Shown here piece by piece: positions 27,717 through 36,993 of a stretch of DNA of 64,000 bases. The DNA comes from Burkholderiaceae bacterium (lineage in GTDB: Bacteria > Pseudomonadota > Gammaproteobacteria > Burkholderiales > Burkholderiaceae_C): NCBI GenBank assembly GCA_017848435.1, contig JAFEHU010000067.1, forward strand, positions 57,305-121,304. The letters run 5' to 3'. The notes beneath the pieces were generated by a model. It saw only the letters and a program-made list of their open reading frames with translations. It was not told the DNA's origin and searched no databases. The position numbers were made by a program, and so were the translations under genes. Position 1 is the stretch's first letter; each line of letters begins with the position of its first letter.

Positions 27717-28490
27717 TCACAGGGCCATCAACGCACGCACGACCATGTGCAGGCCCAGCGCGGCCAGGCTGATGAACAGGCAGTTCCGAAACACCGGTGG
27801 CGATACCCGCCGCCGCAGCCACTGCCCGACAGCCATACCAGCCAGTGCCGGCAACAACATCCACACCGATGTGCCGAGGTCTGCGCCCGAGTAACGTGCA
27901 TTGAGGTGAAGGCCAACGGCCAGCGCCAATGTCGAGACGGTGAAAGAGAGGCCCATGGCCTGAACCAAGGCGTCGCGCTCCAGCTTCAGTGCCTGCAGGT
28001 ACGGGACAGCAGGCACCACGAACACCCCGGTGGCGGCGGTCACCAGGCCGGTGATGGCGCCCACCAGTGGGCCTAGCCAACGCTCGGCGGCCGATGGCAA
28101 GGTCAGGGTGGCCCCGACGATGCCCCACACGCCATAACCCACCAGTGCAACACCCAGTGATACCGCAGCCCAAGCCCCAGCGGGTGCGCCAAGGAGCCAT
28201 GCACCGCCCAGCGTTCCCACCCCAATGCCGACCTGCATGGGGCCAATCCGCCTGAGCATGGTTCCCAGCGTCGCAAGCGGGCCGATTTGCCAGAGGTTGG
28301 TCACCAACGACGGCACGATCAGCAGTGCCGCCGCTTCGGCGGGCGCCATCAGCATCCCCAGCAGTGCCATGGACACGGTCGGCAGCCCGAGCCCCACCAC
28401 ACCTTTGACCAGCCCCGCCACCACAAACACCCCCGCGACCAAGATCAACCAGGAAGGTTGGTGCATGCTGAGTGATTCGAGCAAGGGCAT
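27717..28490 (-). CDS. TSUP family permease (TauE/SafE)
   Basis: A 257-residue membrane protein with about eight spans, of the sulfite exporter TauE/SafE family. Motifs: LVKGVVGLGLPTVSMALLG near the N-terminus and the matching second-half GAITGLVTAATGVFVVPAVP. The family moves sulfite, sulfoacetate or other small anions. A LysR gene lies divergently upstream, 133 bp away, and probably controls it. A role in malonate or sulfonate transport is possible but unproven. Start could also be ATG 28466. Confidence 0.88.
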   Translation of the reverse strand: MPLLESLSMHQPSWLILVAGVFVVAGLVKGVVGLGLPTVSMALLGMLMAPAEAAALLIVPSLVTNLWQIGPLATLGTMLRRIGPMQVGIGVGTLGGAWLLGAPAGAWAAVSLGVALVGYGVWGIVGATLTLPSAAERWLGPLVGAITGLVTAATGVFVVPAVPYLQALKLERDALVQAMGLSFTVSTLALAVGLHLNARYSGADLGTSVWMLLPALAGMAVGQWLRRRVSPPVFRNCLFISLAALGLHMVVRALMAL

Positions 28491-28623
28491 GTTGGTTCTT
28501 CGTTGGCAGGCGGAGGCCCCGCGCTGTGCCGTGGGCCAATTCTGGTGGGCCGCCTACTTCTTGAAAATTCGGAATGCACATACACAGCCTCAGGTGCAGC
28601 CAGAGGCTCAATGTGCTACCTTG

Positions 28624-29544
28624 ATGCGCATGCGGTTTGATTTGACCGATCTGAGGCTGTTTCTGAACGTCCACGAGGCGGGCACCATCACGGGCGGCGC
28701 CCACAACAGCCACATGACGTTGGCATCTGCGAGCGAACGCATCCGTGCGATGGAAGACGCGTTGGGCGTGCCCCTGTTGCAAAGGGATCGGCGCGGTGTG
28801 CAGGCAACGCCCGCGGGCCGCACGGTGGTTCACCACGCCCGTTTGGTGCTGCAGCAGATCGAGCGCATGCAGGGCGATCTGGGCGACTATGGCGCAGGCC
28901 TCAAAGGCCATGTGCGCCTGTTGTGCAACACCTCGGCGCTGAGCGAACATTTGCCGCAGGTGCTGGGAGACTTCCTGGCCAGCCATCCGGGCATTTCTGT
29001 GGATCTGGAGGAGCGACCCAGTCAGGAGGTTGTCGATGCCGTGCGCAACCAGACCTGCGACATCGGGGTGGCTTCTGACTCGGTGGACCTCAGCGGTTTG
29101 GCGCACTTCGTCTTTCGGGCCGACCCTTTGGACCTGGTGGTGCCGCGTGACCACGCCCTGGCGCAGCATGCGGTGGTCCGCTTTGCGGATGTGGTGGACA
29201 GCGCATTCGTGGGGCTGGTCGAGGGCAGTGCACTGCAGGCGCACCTGGCGCAGCATGCGAGGGGCCTGGGGAAGCGCCTGAACTATCGGATTCGTTTGCG
29301 CAGTTTCGAATCGGTCTGCCGGGTGGTGGGTACGGGCATTGGCGTGGGCATCGTGCCCCGCGCAGTGGCCCTGCGCTGGGGCCGTTCAACCAAGGTCAAA
29401 CGGATCCTTTTGGCCGACCCTTGGGCGACGCGCAACTTGATTTTGTGTGTCCGCCAGCTGGAAGCGTTGCCCGTCTATGCGCAGCAACTGGTGCAGCATG
29501 TGCTTCTTTCGGGGCAAGGTCGCGGCTCGGCCCCTGTTTCCTGA
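28624..29544 (+). CDS. LysR-family regulator
   Basis: A 306-residue LysR-type regulator. The winged helix is at residues about 5-62 ([40 protein letters not shown]) and the effector domain follows. The ATG at 28624 or 28630 is the start. It is divergent from the TauE/SafE gene, the usual arrangement for a LysR protein and its target. The effector is unknown. Confidence 0.9.
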   Translation: MRMRFDLTDLRLFLNVHEAGTITGGAHNSHMTLASASERIRAMEDALGVPLLQRDRRGVQATPAGRTVVHHARLVLQQIERMQGDLGDYGAGLKGHVRLLCNTSALSEHLPQVLGDFLASHPGISVDLEERPSQEVVDAVRNQTCDIGVASDSVDLSGLAHFVFRADPLDLVVPRDHALAQHAVVRFADVVDSAFVGLVEGSALQAHLAQHARGLGKRLNYRIRLRSFESVCRVVGTGIGVGIVPRAVALRWGRSTKVKRILLADPWATRNLILCVRQLEALPVYAQQLVQHVLLSGQGRGSAPVS

Positions 29545-29564
29545 CGGCGGCTGGCGTTTGGGCG

Positions 29565-29593
29565 AAAAAAAAGCCCCTGTCAGCAGGGGCTTT
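29565..29593 (-). terminator. Intrinsic terminator of tRNA-Ser
   Basis: A perfect 10-bp stem (AAAGCCCCTG and CAGGGGCTTT, 4-nt loop) lies directly after the tRNA on the minus strand and is followed there by eight T residues (plus-strand A-run 29565-29572). Strong rho-independent terminator. It may also stop the convergent LysR transcript. Confidence 0.9.
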
Positions 29594-29600
29594 GATTCAT

Positions 29601-29688
<88 letters not shown>

Positions 29689-29705
29689 ACTCGATCTAGC
29701 CCACT

Positions 29706-29711
29706 ATTCTA
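29706..29711 (-). promoter_or_regulatory. Possible -10 box of the tRNA-Ser promoter
   Basis: TAGAAT on the minus strand (5 of 6 to TATAAT), about 17 bp before the tRNA 5' end. No convincing -35 box is seen. Confidence 0.35.
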
Positions 29712-29751
29712 GCAGTGACCTGGTGCAGGCTTTCTGCAGCAGTGCGGAAAG

Positions 29752-30342
29752 TCAGCCAAGCAGGCCGTAGGTGCGGGCGTAGTGCAGGGTCTGGGTGCGG
29801 CTCTTGACGTTGAGGCGGCGGAACAAGCGCCACAGGTGCACCTTGACGGTGTGTTCGCTGATGCCGAGTTCTTCGGCGATTTCGCGGTTGCTGAGGCCAC
29901 GGTCGAGCATGATGATGAGCTGTTTCTGGCGTTTGGACAGTTTTTCGTCCACCGCTTCCAGCTGCTCGAAACCGGCGTCGGCGGTCAGCAGGGCGCGCAG
30001 CGCAGCTCCGATCTCGCTGACACCAGCGGATTTTTCAATGTAGACGTCGGCACCGCATTCGATGCACAGTTCCTCAAAGTCTTCTGCCGGGGAGCCGGAG
30101 ATCACCGCCATGGGCACATTGGCGTAGCGGGAGGTGAGTTCGCGCACGCCGGAGACGCCACGCGCGTCCGGCAGGTTCAGGTCCAGGCAGATCAGGGTGG
30201 GTTCGCCGTGTTTGGTCACGGCAGGTTCCAGCGCGCCCACACTTTCGAGTTCAACCACTTCGGTGCCGGGGCGCAATCGGCGCAGCACGGTGGAGATCGC
30301 GTCGCGCATCAGGGGGTGGTCGTCAATAACGTACAGGCTCAC
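29752..30342 (-). CDS. LuxR/NarL-type response regulator (orphan)
   Basis: A 196-residue two-component regulator. The receiver domain has the acidic pair in [11 protein letters not shown], the phospho-acceptor Asp in [10 protein letters not shown] and the Lys in IEKSAG. The C-terminal LuxR helix-turn-helix reads [28 protein letters not shown]. The GTG at 30342 gives a standard N-terminus and has AAGG upstream; an ATG at 30414 would add 24 residues. No sensor kinase gene is adjacent. Confidence 0.9.
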   Translation of the reverse strand: MSLYVIDDHPLMRDAISTVLRRLRPGTEVVELESVGALEPAVTKHGEPTLICLDLNLPDARGVSGVRELTSRYANVPMAVISGSPAEDFEELCIECGADVYIEKSAGVSEIGAALRALLTADAGFEQLEAVDEKLSKRQKQLIIMLDRGLSNREIAEELGISEHTVKVHLWRLFRRLNVKSRTQTLHYARTYGLLG

Positions 30343-30468
30343 AGCGGTTCTACCTTCGGTAAGGGTGTGGTGCGAGACTATAGGCTCTGCCACACCATCA
30401 ATCAATGGGGCCATTTTGCACCCGTATGCAGTAACCCTATCGGCAGAAAACCGCCCTGATTTCGGTCT

Positions 30469-31686
30469 TTAGTAGTCGATGCCCATGGCCGTGCGCACTT
30501 CGGCCATGGTCTGGCGGGCCGTGGCGCGGGCGCGGTCGGTACCCGCGTCAATGATGTCGCGCACGATTTTCGGGTTGCTGACGTACGGTTCGGCCCGGGC
30601 CAGCATCGGTTGCTGCTCTTTCAAAATGGCGTCGATCACCGGCTGCTTGCACTCCAGGCAGCCAATGCCGGCGGTTGTGCAGCCAAGGGATGCCCAGGCC
30701 TGGGTCGGCGCGTCGGAGTAGACCTTGTGGAACTGCCACACCGGGCATTTGTTGGGGTCGCCCACGTCGGTGCGCTTGATGCGCGCGGGGTCGGTCGGCA
30801 TGCGGCGGACCTTGTGCTCGATGCTGGCCTTGTCTTCGCGCATGGCAATCGAATTGCCATAGCTCTTGCTCATTTTCTGGCCGTCCAGCCCGGGCAGCTT
30901 GCTGGCCTCGGTCAGCAGCGCCTGGGGTTCGACCAGCACCGCCTTGCCGGTGCCCTTGAACCAGCCCGCCAGCCGGTCGCGTTCGTCGTTGTCCAGCAGC
31001 GGGGTGGTGGCCATAAAGCCCAGAGCGCCTTCCATGGCCTTGGCGTCGCCAGCTTCCTGGAAGGCCTTGCGCGACTTCTCCAGCCGCTTGGCGGCGTCTT
31101 TGCCGAGTTTGGCGAGGCTGGCCTGCACGCGGGCCTCAAAGTCGGTCTCGCGGCCGTACAGGTGGTTGAAGCGGCGGGCGGCTTCGCGGGTCAGCTCCAC
31201 GTGGCTGGCCTGGTCTTCGCCCACCGGCACCCACTTGGCCTTGTAGATCAGGATGTCGGCCGCCTGCAGCAGCGGGTAGCCGAGGAAGCCGTAGGTGGAC
31301 AGGTCTTTGTCTTTCAGCTTGTCCTGCTGGTCCTTGTAGGTTGGCACGCGCTCCAGCCAGCCGATGGGCGTGCCCATGGCGAGCAGGGTGAACAGCTCGG
31401 CGTGTTCGGGGATGCGGCTTTGCAGGAACAGGGTGCACTGGTTCGGGTCCAGCCCGGCGGCCAGCCAGTCGATCACCATCTCGTAGACGTTTTTGGCGAT
31501 CACCTCGCGGCTCTCGTAGTGCGTGGTGAGTGCGTGCCAGTCGGCCACGAAGTAGTAGCACGACATCTCGGACTGCAGGCGCACCCAGTTTTTCAGCGCG
31601 CCATGGTAGTGGCCGAGGTGCAGTGCGCCGGTGGGGCGCATGCCCGACAACACACGTTCTTGTGTGGGGGTGGGGTTGTTGTCCAT
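30469..31686 (-). CDS. trpS: Tryptophanyl-tRNA synthetase
   Basis: A 405-residue class I synthetase. The HIGH-type motif is in GALHLGHYHGAL and the KMSKS motif in GQKMSKSYGNSIAM. It is longer than the 330-residue E. coli enzyme, as in many betaproteobacteria. The ATG at 31686 overlaps the stop of the upstream protease gene (TGATG). Confidence 0.96.
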   Translation of the reverse strand: MDNNPTPTQERVLSGMRPTGALHLGHYHGALKNWVRLQSEMSCYYFVADWHALTTHYESREVIAKNVYEMVIDWLAAGLDPNQCTLFLQSRIPEHAELFTLLAMGTPIGWLERVPTYKDQQDKLKDKDLSTYGFLGYPLLQAADILIYKAKWVPVGEDQASHVELTREAARRFNHLYGRETDFEARVQASLAKLGKDAAKRLEKSRKAFQEAGDAKAMEGALGFMATTPLLDNDERDRLAGWFKGTGKAVLVEPQALLTEASKLPGLDGQKMSKSYGNSIAMREDKASIEHKVRRMPTDPARIKRTDVGDPNKCPVWQFHKVYSDAPTQAWASLGCTTAGIGCLECKQPVIDAILKEQQPMLARAEPYVSNPKIVRDIIDAGTDRARATARQTMAEVRTAMGIDY

Positions 31687-32354
31687 CAGCTGATCAGCAG
31701 TCGCAGGGGCGTGAGGATGATTTCAAGTACGCCGTAGGTCAGGCCCATCAGCGGCGACATCCAGAGTTTGTTGATGATGCCGGCGAGGATCAGGCCCATC
31801 ACGATGAAAAAACCGTAGGGTTCGACGCGCGACACCAGTTCGGCCGCGCGGTAAGGCAGCAGGCCGACCAAGATGCGCCCACCGTCCAGCGGTGGCAGCG
31901 GGAACAGGTTGAAAACGAACATCACCACGTTGACCAGCAGGCCAGCGCGGCACATCTTGAGGAAGAAGTCTTCGGTGACGCCGCTGGCCTGCAGCAAATA
32001 AAACAGCACGCCCCACAGCACCGCCTGGAACAAATTGGACGCAGGGCCGGCCAGTGCCACCCAGACCATGTCGCGCTTGGGGTTGCGCAGGTGGCCAAAA
32101 CGCACCGGGACCGGCTTGGCATAGCCAAACAGAAAGGTGCCAGCGGTGGCGAAGTACAGCACCAGCGGCATGACGATGGTGCCGATCGGGTCGATGTGTT
32201 TGATCGGGTTCAGCGTGACCCGGCCGAGCGCCCAGGCGGTGTTGTCGCCAAAGTGCCGTGCCACGTAGCCGTGTGCGGCCTCGTGCAGCGTGATGGCAAA
32301 AAGCACCGGGAGGGCGTAGACCGCGACGGTCTGGATGATGTTGGCAATGTCCAC
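31686..32354 (-). CDS. Site-2 protease family membrane metalloprotease (M50)
   Basis: A 222-residue membrane protein of the small M50 group. The zinc motif HEAAH is in ITLHEAAHGYVARHFGD and the second zinc motif is NLFPLPPLDGGRI. About five or six spans. Function in bacteria is usually unknown; the trpS neighbour is conserved in this lineage by recall. Start codon is GTG. Confidence 0.9.
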   Translation of the reverse strand: MDIANIIQTVAVYALPVLFAITLHEAAHGYVARHFGDNTAWALGRVTLNPIKHIDPIGTIVMPLVLYFATAGTFLFGYAKPVPVRFGHLRNPKRDMVWVALAGPASNLFQAVLWGVLFYLLQASGVTEDFFLKMCRAGLLVNVVMFVFNLFPLPPLDGGRILVGLLPYRAAELVSRVEPYGFFIVMGLILAGIINKLWMSPLMGLTYGVLEIILTPLRLLIS

Positions 32355-32366
32355 GGCGTGATTGTC

Positions 32367-32990
32367 TCAGAGCCCGAGCCGGGCCACGTCGCCCCGGCCT
32401 TCGCGCACCACCACCGGCGTGCCGTCGCTCAGGTCGACCACGGTGGTGGGGGAGAGCGGGCAGGCGCCGGCGTCGATCACCGCGTCGATCAGGTGTTCAA
32501 AACGGCTGCGGATGTCTTCCGGGTCGTTCAGCGCGTCGGTCTCGCCCGGTGGAATGAGCGTGGTGGCAATCAGCGGGGCGCCGTGTTGTTCCAGCAGGCT
32601 TTGCAACGCGTGGTGCTCCGGCACCCGCAGGCCAATGGTCTTGCGCGACGGGTGGCTGAGCCGGCGTGGCACTTCCTTGGTGGCTTCCAGGATGAAGGTG
32701 TACGGCCCCGGTGTGACCGATTTCAGCAGCCGGTACTGGGCGTTGTCCACCCGGGCGTAGTTGGCGAGTTCGCTCAGGTCGCGGCACAGCAAGGTGAGGT
32801 GGTGTTTGTCGTCCACCCCGCGCAGGCGGCGCAGCCGGTCAGCGGCGGCTTTGTCGTCCAGATGGCAGGCCAGCGCGTAGCTGGAGTCGGTTGGCACCGC
32901 GACAATGCCGCCTTTGGCCAGCACCGCCACCGCCTGTTTCAGCAGCCGGGCTTGCGGGTTGTCGGGGTGGACGGTGAGGTACTGGGCCAT
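32367..32990 (-). CDS. YciO/YrdC/Sua5 family protein
   Basis: A 207-residue YrdC-fold protein. Family parts: GGIVAVPTDSSYALACHLDD near the N-terminus and TPGPYTFILEATKEVPRRL. The length and sequence are closer to YciO than to TsaC/YrdC, so a role in threonylcarbamoyl-AMP synthesis is possible but less certain. It binds nucleotides and RNA in this family. Start ATG 32990; the longer open frame overlaps the next gene. Confidence 0.85.
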   Translation of the reverse strand: MAQYLTVHPDNPQARLLKQAVAVLAKGGIVAVPTDSSYALACHLDDKAAADRLRRLRGVDDKHHLTLLCRDLSELANYARVDNAQYRLLKSVTPGPYTFILEATKEVPRRLSHPSRKTIGLRVPEHHALQSLLEQHGAPLIATTLIPPGETDALNDPEDIRSRFEHLIDAVIDAGACPLSPTTVVDLSDGTPVVVREGRGDVARLGL

Positions 32991-33033
32991 GGTGTGTGGG
33001 GTGTCGGGGTGGCGGGCAGTGTAGTGCAGCTGC

Positions 33034-33939
33034 TCAGCGGGCCAGCGTTTCGGCGCGCCGGCGGGCGCTGGCGGTTTCCTGCAGGGTGAGCAGGCCACTG
33101 GTCACGCCGCAGACGGCAATCACCGCAATGCCGGCCCAGGCCCAGCCGTCGGGGGTGTGGTGGAAGGCGAGCCAGCCGGCCAGCGTGGCAAAGCCGATCT
33201 GGGCGTAGAGGTAGGGCGAGAGTGTGGCCGCTGGCGCGCGCCGGTAGGCGAGGATCAGCAGCCAGTGGCCAAAGGTACCGGCGGCGCCCAGCAGCACGAA
33301 CCACGGCCAGTGCGCCAGCAGGGCGGCGGTGTCCCAGTGCCAGATGGCCACCGGCAACATCACCACCGTGCCGACCAGCCCGGTGTACATGTGGGTGGTG
33401 TAGGGGTTCTCGTTGCCACTCATGCGGCTGGTGAGGATCTGAAAGCCGGCATAGGCCAGCACCAGCACGAGGGGAAACACCAGCGCCCAGCCAAACACCT
33501 GGCCGCCGGGGCGGATCACCAGCAGCGCGCCGGCAAAACCGCCGATGAGCAGCACCCAGCGCCGGGCTGAGACGCGTTCTTTCAGCACCCAGGCGGCGAG
33601 CGCGGTGACGGCCAGTGGGGCCAGCATCACCATGGCGGTGAACTCGCCCACCGGCAAATGCTGCAGGCCAATGAAAGAGCAGAGGCTGGTCACCATCAGC
33701 AGGCCGCCGCGCAGCAACTGAAAGCGTGGGCTGCCCGTGCGCAGCACGCCCAGGCCCTGCACCGGCAGCCGCAGCGCGAAGGTGACGAGCGCCTGGAAGG
33801 CGTAGCGGAACCAGAGCAACATCATCACCGGGGCCAGGCTGCCAGCGTGTTTGGTGGACGTGTCGAGCACCACAAAACAGGCGGTGGCCAGCACGATGAG
33901 TGCGATGCCGGCACCGGGGGCGGTGCTGGGCGAACTCAT
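33034..33939 (-). CDS. EamA/DMT family transporter
   Basis: A 301-residue permease with ten predicted spans in two repeated EamA halves. The first half ends near GALLVIRPGG and the second begins after SRMSGNENPYTTHMYTG. The substrate is unknown; the family exports amino acids or other metabolites. ATG at 33939 overlaps the stop of the PHP phosphatase gene (ATGA). Confidence 0.9.
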   Translation of the reverse strand: MSSPSTAPGAGIALIVLATACFVVLDTSTKHAGSLAPVMMLLWFRYAFQALVTFALRLPVQGLGVLRTGSPRFQLLRGGLLMVTSLCSFIGLQHLPVGEFTAMVMLAPLAVTALAAWVLKERVSARRWVLLIGGFAGALLVIRPGGQVFGWALVFPLVLVLAYAGFQILTSRMSGNENPYTTHMYTGLVGTVVMLPVAIWHWDTAALLAHWPWFVLLGAAGTFGHWLLILAYRRAPAATLSPYLYAQIGFATLAGWLAFHHTPDGWAWAGIAVIAVCGVTSGLLTLQETASARRRAETLAR

Positions 33940-34817
33940 CCCACCGCGCTGGGGGTGGGCGCCCGGTGGATGCGGTGGTCGAGCAGTTCCCACACGGGCG
34001 TGAGGCCGCCGGGCAACCAGGGCAGGGTGCCGAGGTCGGTGTGGCTTTCGTCGGGGCTGTGGAAGTCGCTGCCACGGGAGGCGGCGAGGCCGAATTCACG
34101 GGCCATGTCGGCGTACTTCACGTACTCGGGCGGGGTGTGGCTGCCGGTCACCACCTCCACCGCGCGGCCGCCATGGGCCTTGAATTCGCTGAACAGCGCG
34201 TACTCTTCGTTGGCGGTGAACTTGTAGCGGGCAGGGTGGGCAATCACCGCTTCGCCACCGGCCTCGGTGATCCAGTGCACCGCGTCGCGCAGCGTGGCCC
34301 AGCGGTGGGGCACGAAGCCGGGTTTGTTGTCGGTGAGGTATTTGCGGAAGACCTCGTTGGTGTCTTTGCAGACGCCACTCTCCACCAGGAAGCGGGCGAA
34401 GTGGGTGCGCGAGATCAGCTCGGGGTTGCCCACGTACTTCAGCGCACCGTCGTAAGCGCCGTGGATGCCAACCTTGGCCAGCCCGTCGGACATGTCCATC
34501 GCCCGCTGGCCACGGCCACCCCGGGTGTTGTGCAGGCCCTGCCGGAGTTGTTCGTTGTCGGGGTCGAACCCGAGGCCGACGATGTGCACCGTGGCGCTGG
34601 CAAAGGTGATGGAGATTTCGGTGCCGCACAGGTAGTGCAGGCCGTTGGCGTGGGCTGCGGCCATGGCGCGGTGCTGGCCGCTGATTTCGTCGTGGTCGGT
34701 CAGTGCCCAGAGCTCCACACCGTTGGCCTTGGCGCGCTCGGCCAGCGCCTCGGGGGTGAGGGTGCCGTCAGAGACGACAGAGTGGCAGTGCAGGTCGGCG
34801 TTGAGTATCTGGGTCAC
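33936..34817 (-). CDS. PHP-domain phosphatase (RNase AM / nucleoside 3',5'-bisphosphate phosphatase type)
   Basis: A 293-residue PHP-family metalloenzyme. Metal motifs: DLHCHSVVSDG, LTDHDEISG, GTEISI, AHPARY and SDFHSP. Homologues (YciV/TrpH; a Chromobacterium 5'-nucleotidase) remove phosphate from nucleoside bisphosphates and trim RNA 5' ends. Start is GTG at 34817. Confidence 0.9.
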   Translation of the reverse strand: MTQILNADLHCHSVVSDGTLTPEALAERAKANGVELWALTDHDEISGQHRAMAAAHANGLHYLCGTEISITFASATVHIVGLGFDPDNEQLRQGLHNTRGGRGQRAMDMSDGLAKVGIHGAYDGALKYVGNPELISRTHFARFLVESGVCKDTNEVFRKYLTDNKPGFVPHRWATLRDAVHWITEAGGEAVIAHPARYKFTANEEYALFSEFKAHGGRAVEVVTGSHTPPEYVKYADMAREFGLAASRGSDFHSPDESHTDLGTLPWLPGGLTPVWELLDHRIHRAPTPSAVG

Positions 34818-34912
34818 GCACCCATTCTAGGTCGTAGGGGTTCACCCTGCTGTCCCATGGCTGACGGGGCATTTTGGGCTTCCAAAACCCCGCTCAGCCG
34901 GCTTAGAGGCCG

Positions 34913-34977
34913 GATTTTGAATCAAATCGGCTTTGGGCCTCGGTCGAATCTGGCGATTCAGCTATTTAAATGATAGC
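34913..34977 (-). repeat. 65-bp interspersed repeat, copy C
   Basis: This copy lies in the 162-bp gap between the PHP gene start and the ferredoxin reductase stop, ending 2 bp before that stop codon. Its reverse complement matches copy A at 51 of 65 positions without gaps. The rest of the gap (34818-34912) shows no gene. Confidence 0.78.
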
Positions 34978-34979
34978 GA

Positions 34980-36011
34980 TCAGGTTTTGGCCTTGTCGGC
35001 CTCGGTGGTGAACGAATCGGCGTAGAACTCTTCTTCCGGCAGGCCGCACTTCGTGGTGTAGTCGGCCTTGGCCGAGTCCACCACAATGGGCGCGCCGCAG
35101 GCATAGACTTGGTGGCCGGAGAGGTCGGGGAAGTCCTGCATCACCGCCTGGTGGACGAAGCCGGTGCGGCCGGTCCAGGCGTCTTCTGGCAGGGCGTTGG
35201 AGACCACCGGCACAAAGGTCAGGTTGGGCATTTCGGCGCACTTGGTCTTGACCCAGTGGTCCATGTAGATGTCTTCCGACCGACGGCCGCCCCAGTACAG
35301 CGTGGCCGGGCGCGACACGCCCTTGAACTGCATGTGCTCGATCACCGCCTTGATGGGGGCAAAACCGGTGCCCGACGCCAGCAGCACGATGGGCTTGAGC
35401 GATTCCTCGCGCAGGTAAAAGCTGCCAAACGGGCCTTCCACCCGCAGGATTTCTTTTTCCTTCATCGTGGTGAACACGTGGTCGGTGAACTTGCCGCCGG
35501 GCATGTGGCGCAGGTGCAACTCGATGCCGGCCGTTTGCAGGTGCGGTGCATTGGCCATCGAGTACGCGCGGCGGCTGCCGTCGCGCAGGATGAACTCGAT
35601 GTACTGGCCGGCGTGGAACTGGAAGGTGTCGTTGGCGGGGGTTTGCAGCAACAGCTGCATCACGTCGTGCGACAGCTTCTGCAGCGCCGTCACGCGCGTG
35701 GGCATTTTCTTGATCGGGAAGGCGCCGGCCAGCGACACCTGGCGCGACTCCAGCACCACGTCGGTCTGGGGGGTGGCGCAGCAGGTCAGCACAAAGCCGT
35801 TGGCTTCTTCCTCGGCCGACAGCGCCTTGCTCTGGTGCGGGCCATGCGTCACGGTGCCAGAGAGTTTTTTGCACTTGCAGGAGCCACAGGCGCCGTCTTT
35901 ACAGCCATAGGGCAGCGCGATGCCAGTGCGGATGCCAGCAGCCAGAATGGTTTCTTCCGCGTGGGCGGTGAAGGTGCGGCCGCTGGGCTGCACGGTGATG
36001 CTCAAATTCAT
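34980..36011 (-). CDS. 2Fe-2S ferredoxin reductase, AscD-like (CDP-6-deoxy-glucoseen reductase family)
   Basis: A 343-residue electron-transfer protein. An N-terminal plant-type 2Fe-2S domain (CKDGACGSCKC with a later CC pair) is fused to an FAD-binding (RAYSMANAP) and NAD-binding (LLASGTGFAPIKAVIEHM) reductase module. The architecture is shared with AscD and with reductases of aromatic monooxygenases. No deoxysugar genes are nearby, so it probably feeds another oxygenase or Fe-S enzyme. Start ATG 36011. Confidence 0.88.
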   Translation of the reverse strand: MNLSITVQPSGRTFTAHAEETILAAGIRTGIALPYGCKDGACGSCKCKKLSGTVTHGPHQSKALSAEEEANGFVLTCCATPQTDVVLESRQVSLAGAFPIKKMPTRVTALQKLSHDVMQLLLQTPANDTFQFHAGQYIEFILRDGSRRAYSMANAPHLQTAGIELHLRHMPGGKFTDHVFTTMKEKEILRVEGPFGSFYLREESLKPIVLLASGTGFAPIKAVIEHMQFKGVSRPATLYWGGRRSEDIYMDHWVKTKCAEMPNLTFVPVVSNALPEDAWTGRTGFVHQAVMQDFPDLSGHQVYACGAPIVVDSAKADYTTKCGLPEEEFYADSFTTEADKAKT

Positions 36012-36062
36012 GGGGTCGTTATCCTTGGGCCTGTTCGCACTGTATTTGCCGAGATCCTAATT

Positions 36063-36992
36063 TTGCCCTCAAACCAGAACCCCCTTGGTACGCTCCCCGC
36101 CCGCTTCCGCCGCGAGCGTTTGCTGGTGGTGGGCTGTGGCGACGTGGGGCTGCGGGTGGTGCGGCAACTGGCAGGCCGGTTGCGGGTGCTCGCGCTGACC
36201 TCGTCGCCCGACCGTACCCCCCTGCTGCGCCAGGCCGGAGCGGTGCCGCTGATTGGCAACCTGGACCAGCCCGACAGCCTGCGCCGCCTGGCAGGCCTCG
36301 CGACCCGGGTGCTGCACCTCGCCCCGCCGCCCGGTGTGGGCGCTGGCGACCCGCGCACCCGCGCCTTGACCCGCGCCTTGCGCCTGCGCTCGTCGGCCAG
36401 CAGTTGGGTCTATGGCTCCACCAGCGGCGTGTACGGCGACTGCCAGGGCCAATGGGTGAATGAAACCCGTGCCGCCAGCGCCACCACCGCCCGCGCCCAG
36501 CGCCGCACCGACGCCGAAGCCGCGCTGCGCTTTCATGGCCGCAGCGTGGTCACCCAGGGGCCGGTGCGGGTGAGCATTTTGCGCATCCCCGGCATCTATG
36601 CACCCGACCGCGCCGGCGGCACGCCGCGCGAGCGGCTGGCAAGGGGCGCGCCGGTGCTGGTGGCGGCCGACGACGTGTTCACCAACCACATCCACGCCGA
36701 CGACCTCGCCCGTGCCTGCGTGGCCGCGCTGTGGCGTGGCAAGCCGCAGCGCGTCTACAACGTCAACGACAGCTCGGTTCTGAAGATGGGCGACTACTTT
36801 GACCTGGCCGCCGACCTGTACGGCCTGCCCCGCCCGCCGCGCATCACCCGCGCCGAAGCCACGGCGCAACTGCCGCCCATGCAGTTGAGCTTCATGAGCG
36901 AGTCACGCCGCATGGACAACACCCGCATGCGGCGCGAACTGCGGCTGCGGCTGCGCCACCCCACGGTGGCCACCGGCCTGCTGGGCGGTTAA
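36063..36992 (+). CDS. NAD(P)-dependent epimerase/reductase-like SDR protein
   Basis: About 309 residues from a TTG at 36063. No ATG or GTG is available upstream of the Rossmann motif VVGCGDVGLRVVRQLAG, so the start is uncertain; TTG 36120 is another choice but would cut into the fold. The YGSTSGVYGD active-site region and the later NHIHADDLARAC are typical of extended SDR (epimerase) proteins of the YeeZ type. The frame is open far upstream but antisense to the reductase gene. Convergent with the DUF533 gene, 1 bp apart. Confidence 0.82.
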   Translation: MPSNQNPLGTLPARFRRERLLVVGCGDVGLRVVRQLAGRLRVLALTSSPDRTPLLRQAGAVPLIGNLDQPDSLRRLAGLATRVLHLAPPPGVGAGDPRTRALTRALRLRSSASSWVYGSTSGVYGDCQGQWVNETRAASATTARAQRRTDAEAALRFHGRSVVTQGPVRVSILRIPGIYAPDRAGGTPRERLARGAPVLVAADDVFTNHIHADDLARACVAALWRGKPQRVYNVNDSSVLKMGDYFDLAADLYGLPRPPRITRAEATAQLPPMQLSFMSESRRMDNTRMRRELRLRLRHPTVATGLLGG

Positions 36993-36993
36993 A

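Noticed and set aside
34980..36011. Naming the reductase ascD of ascarylose synthesis
   Set aside because: Only the domain order matches; there are no partner sugar genes.
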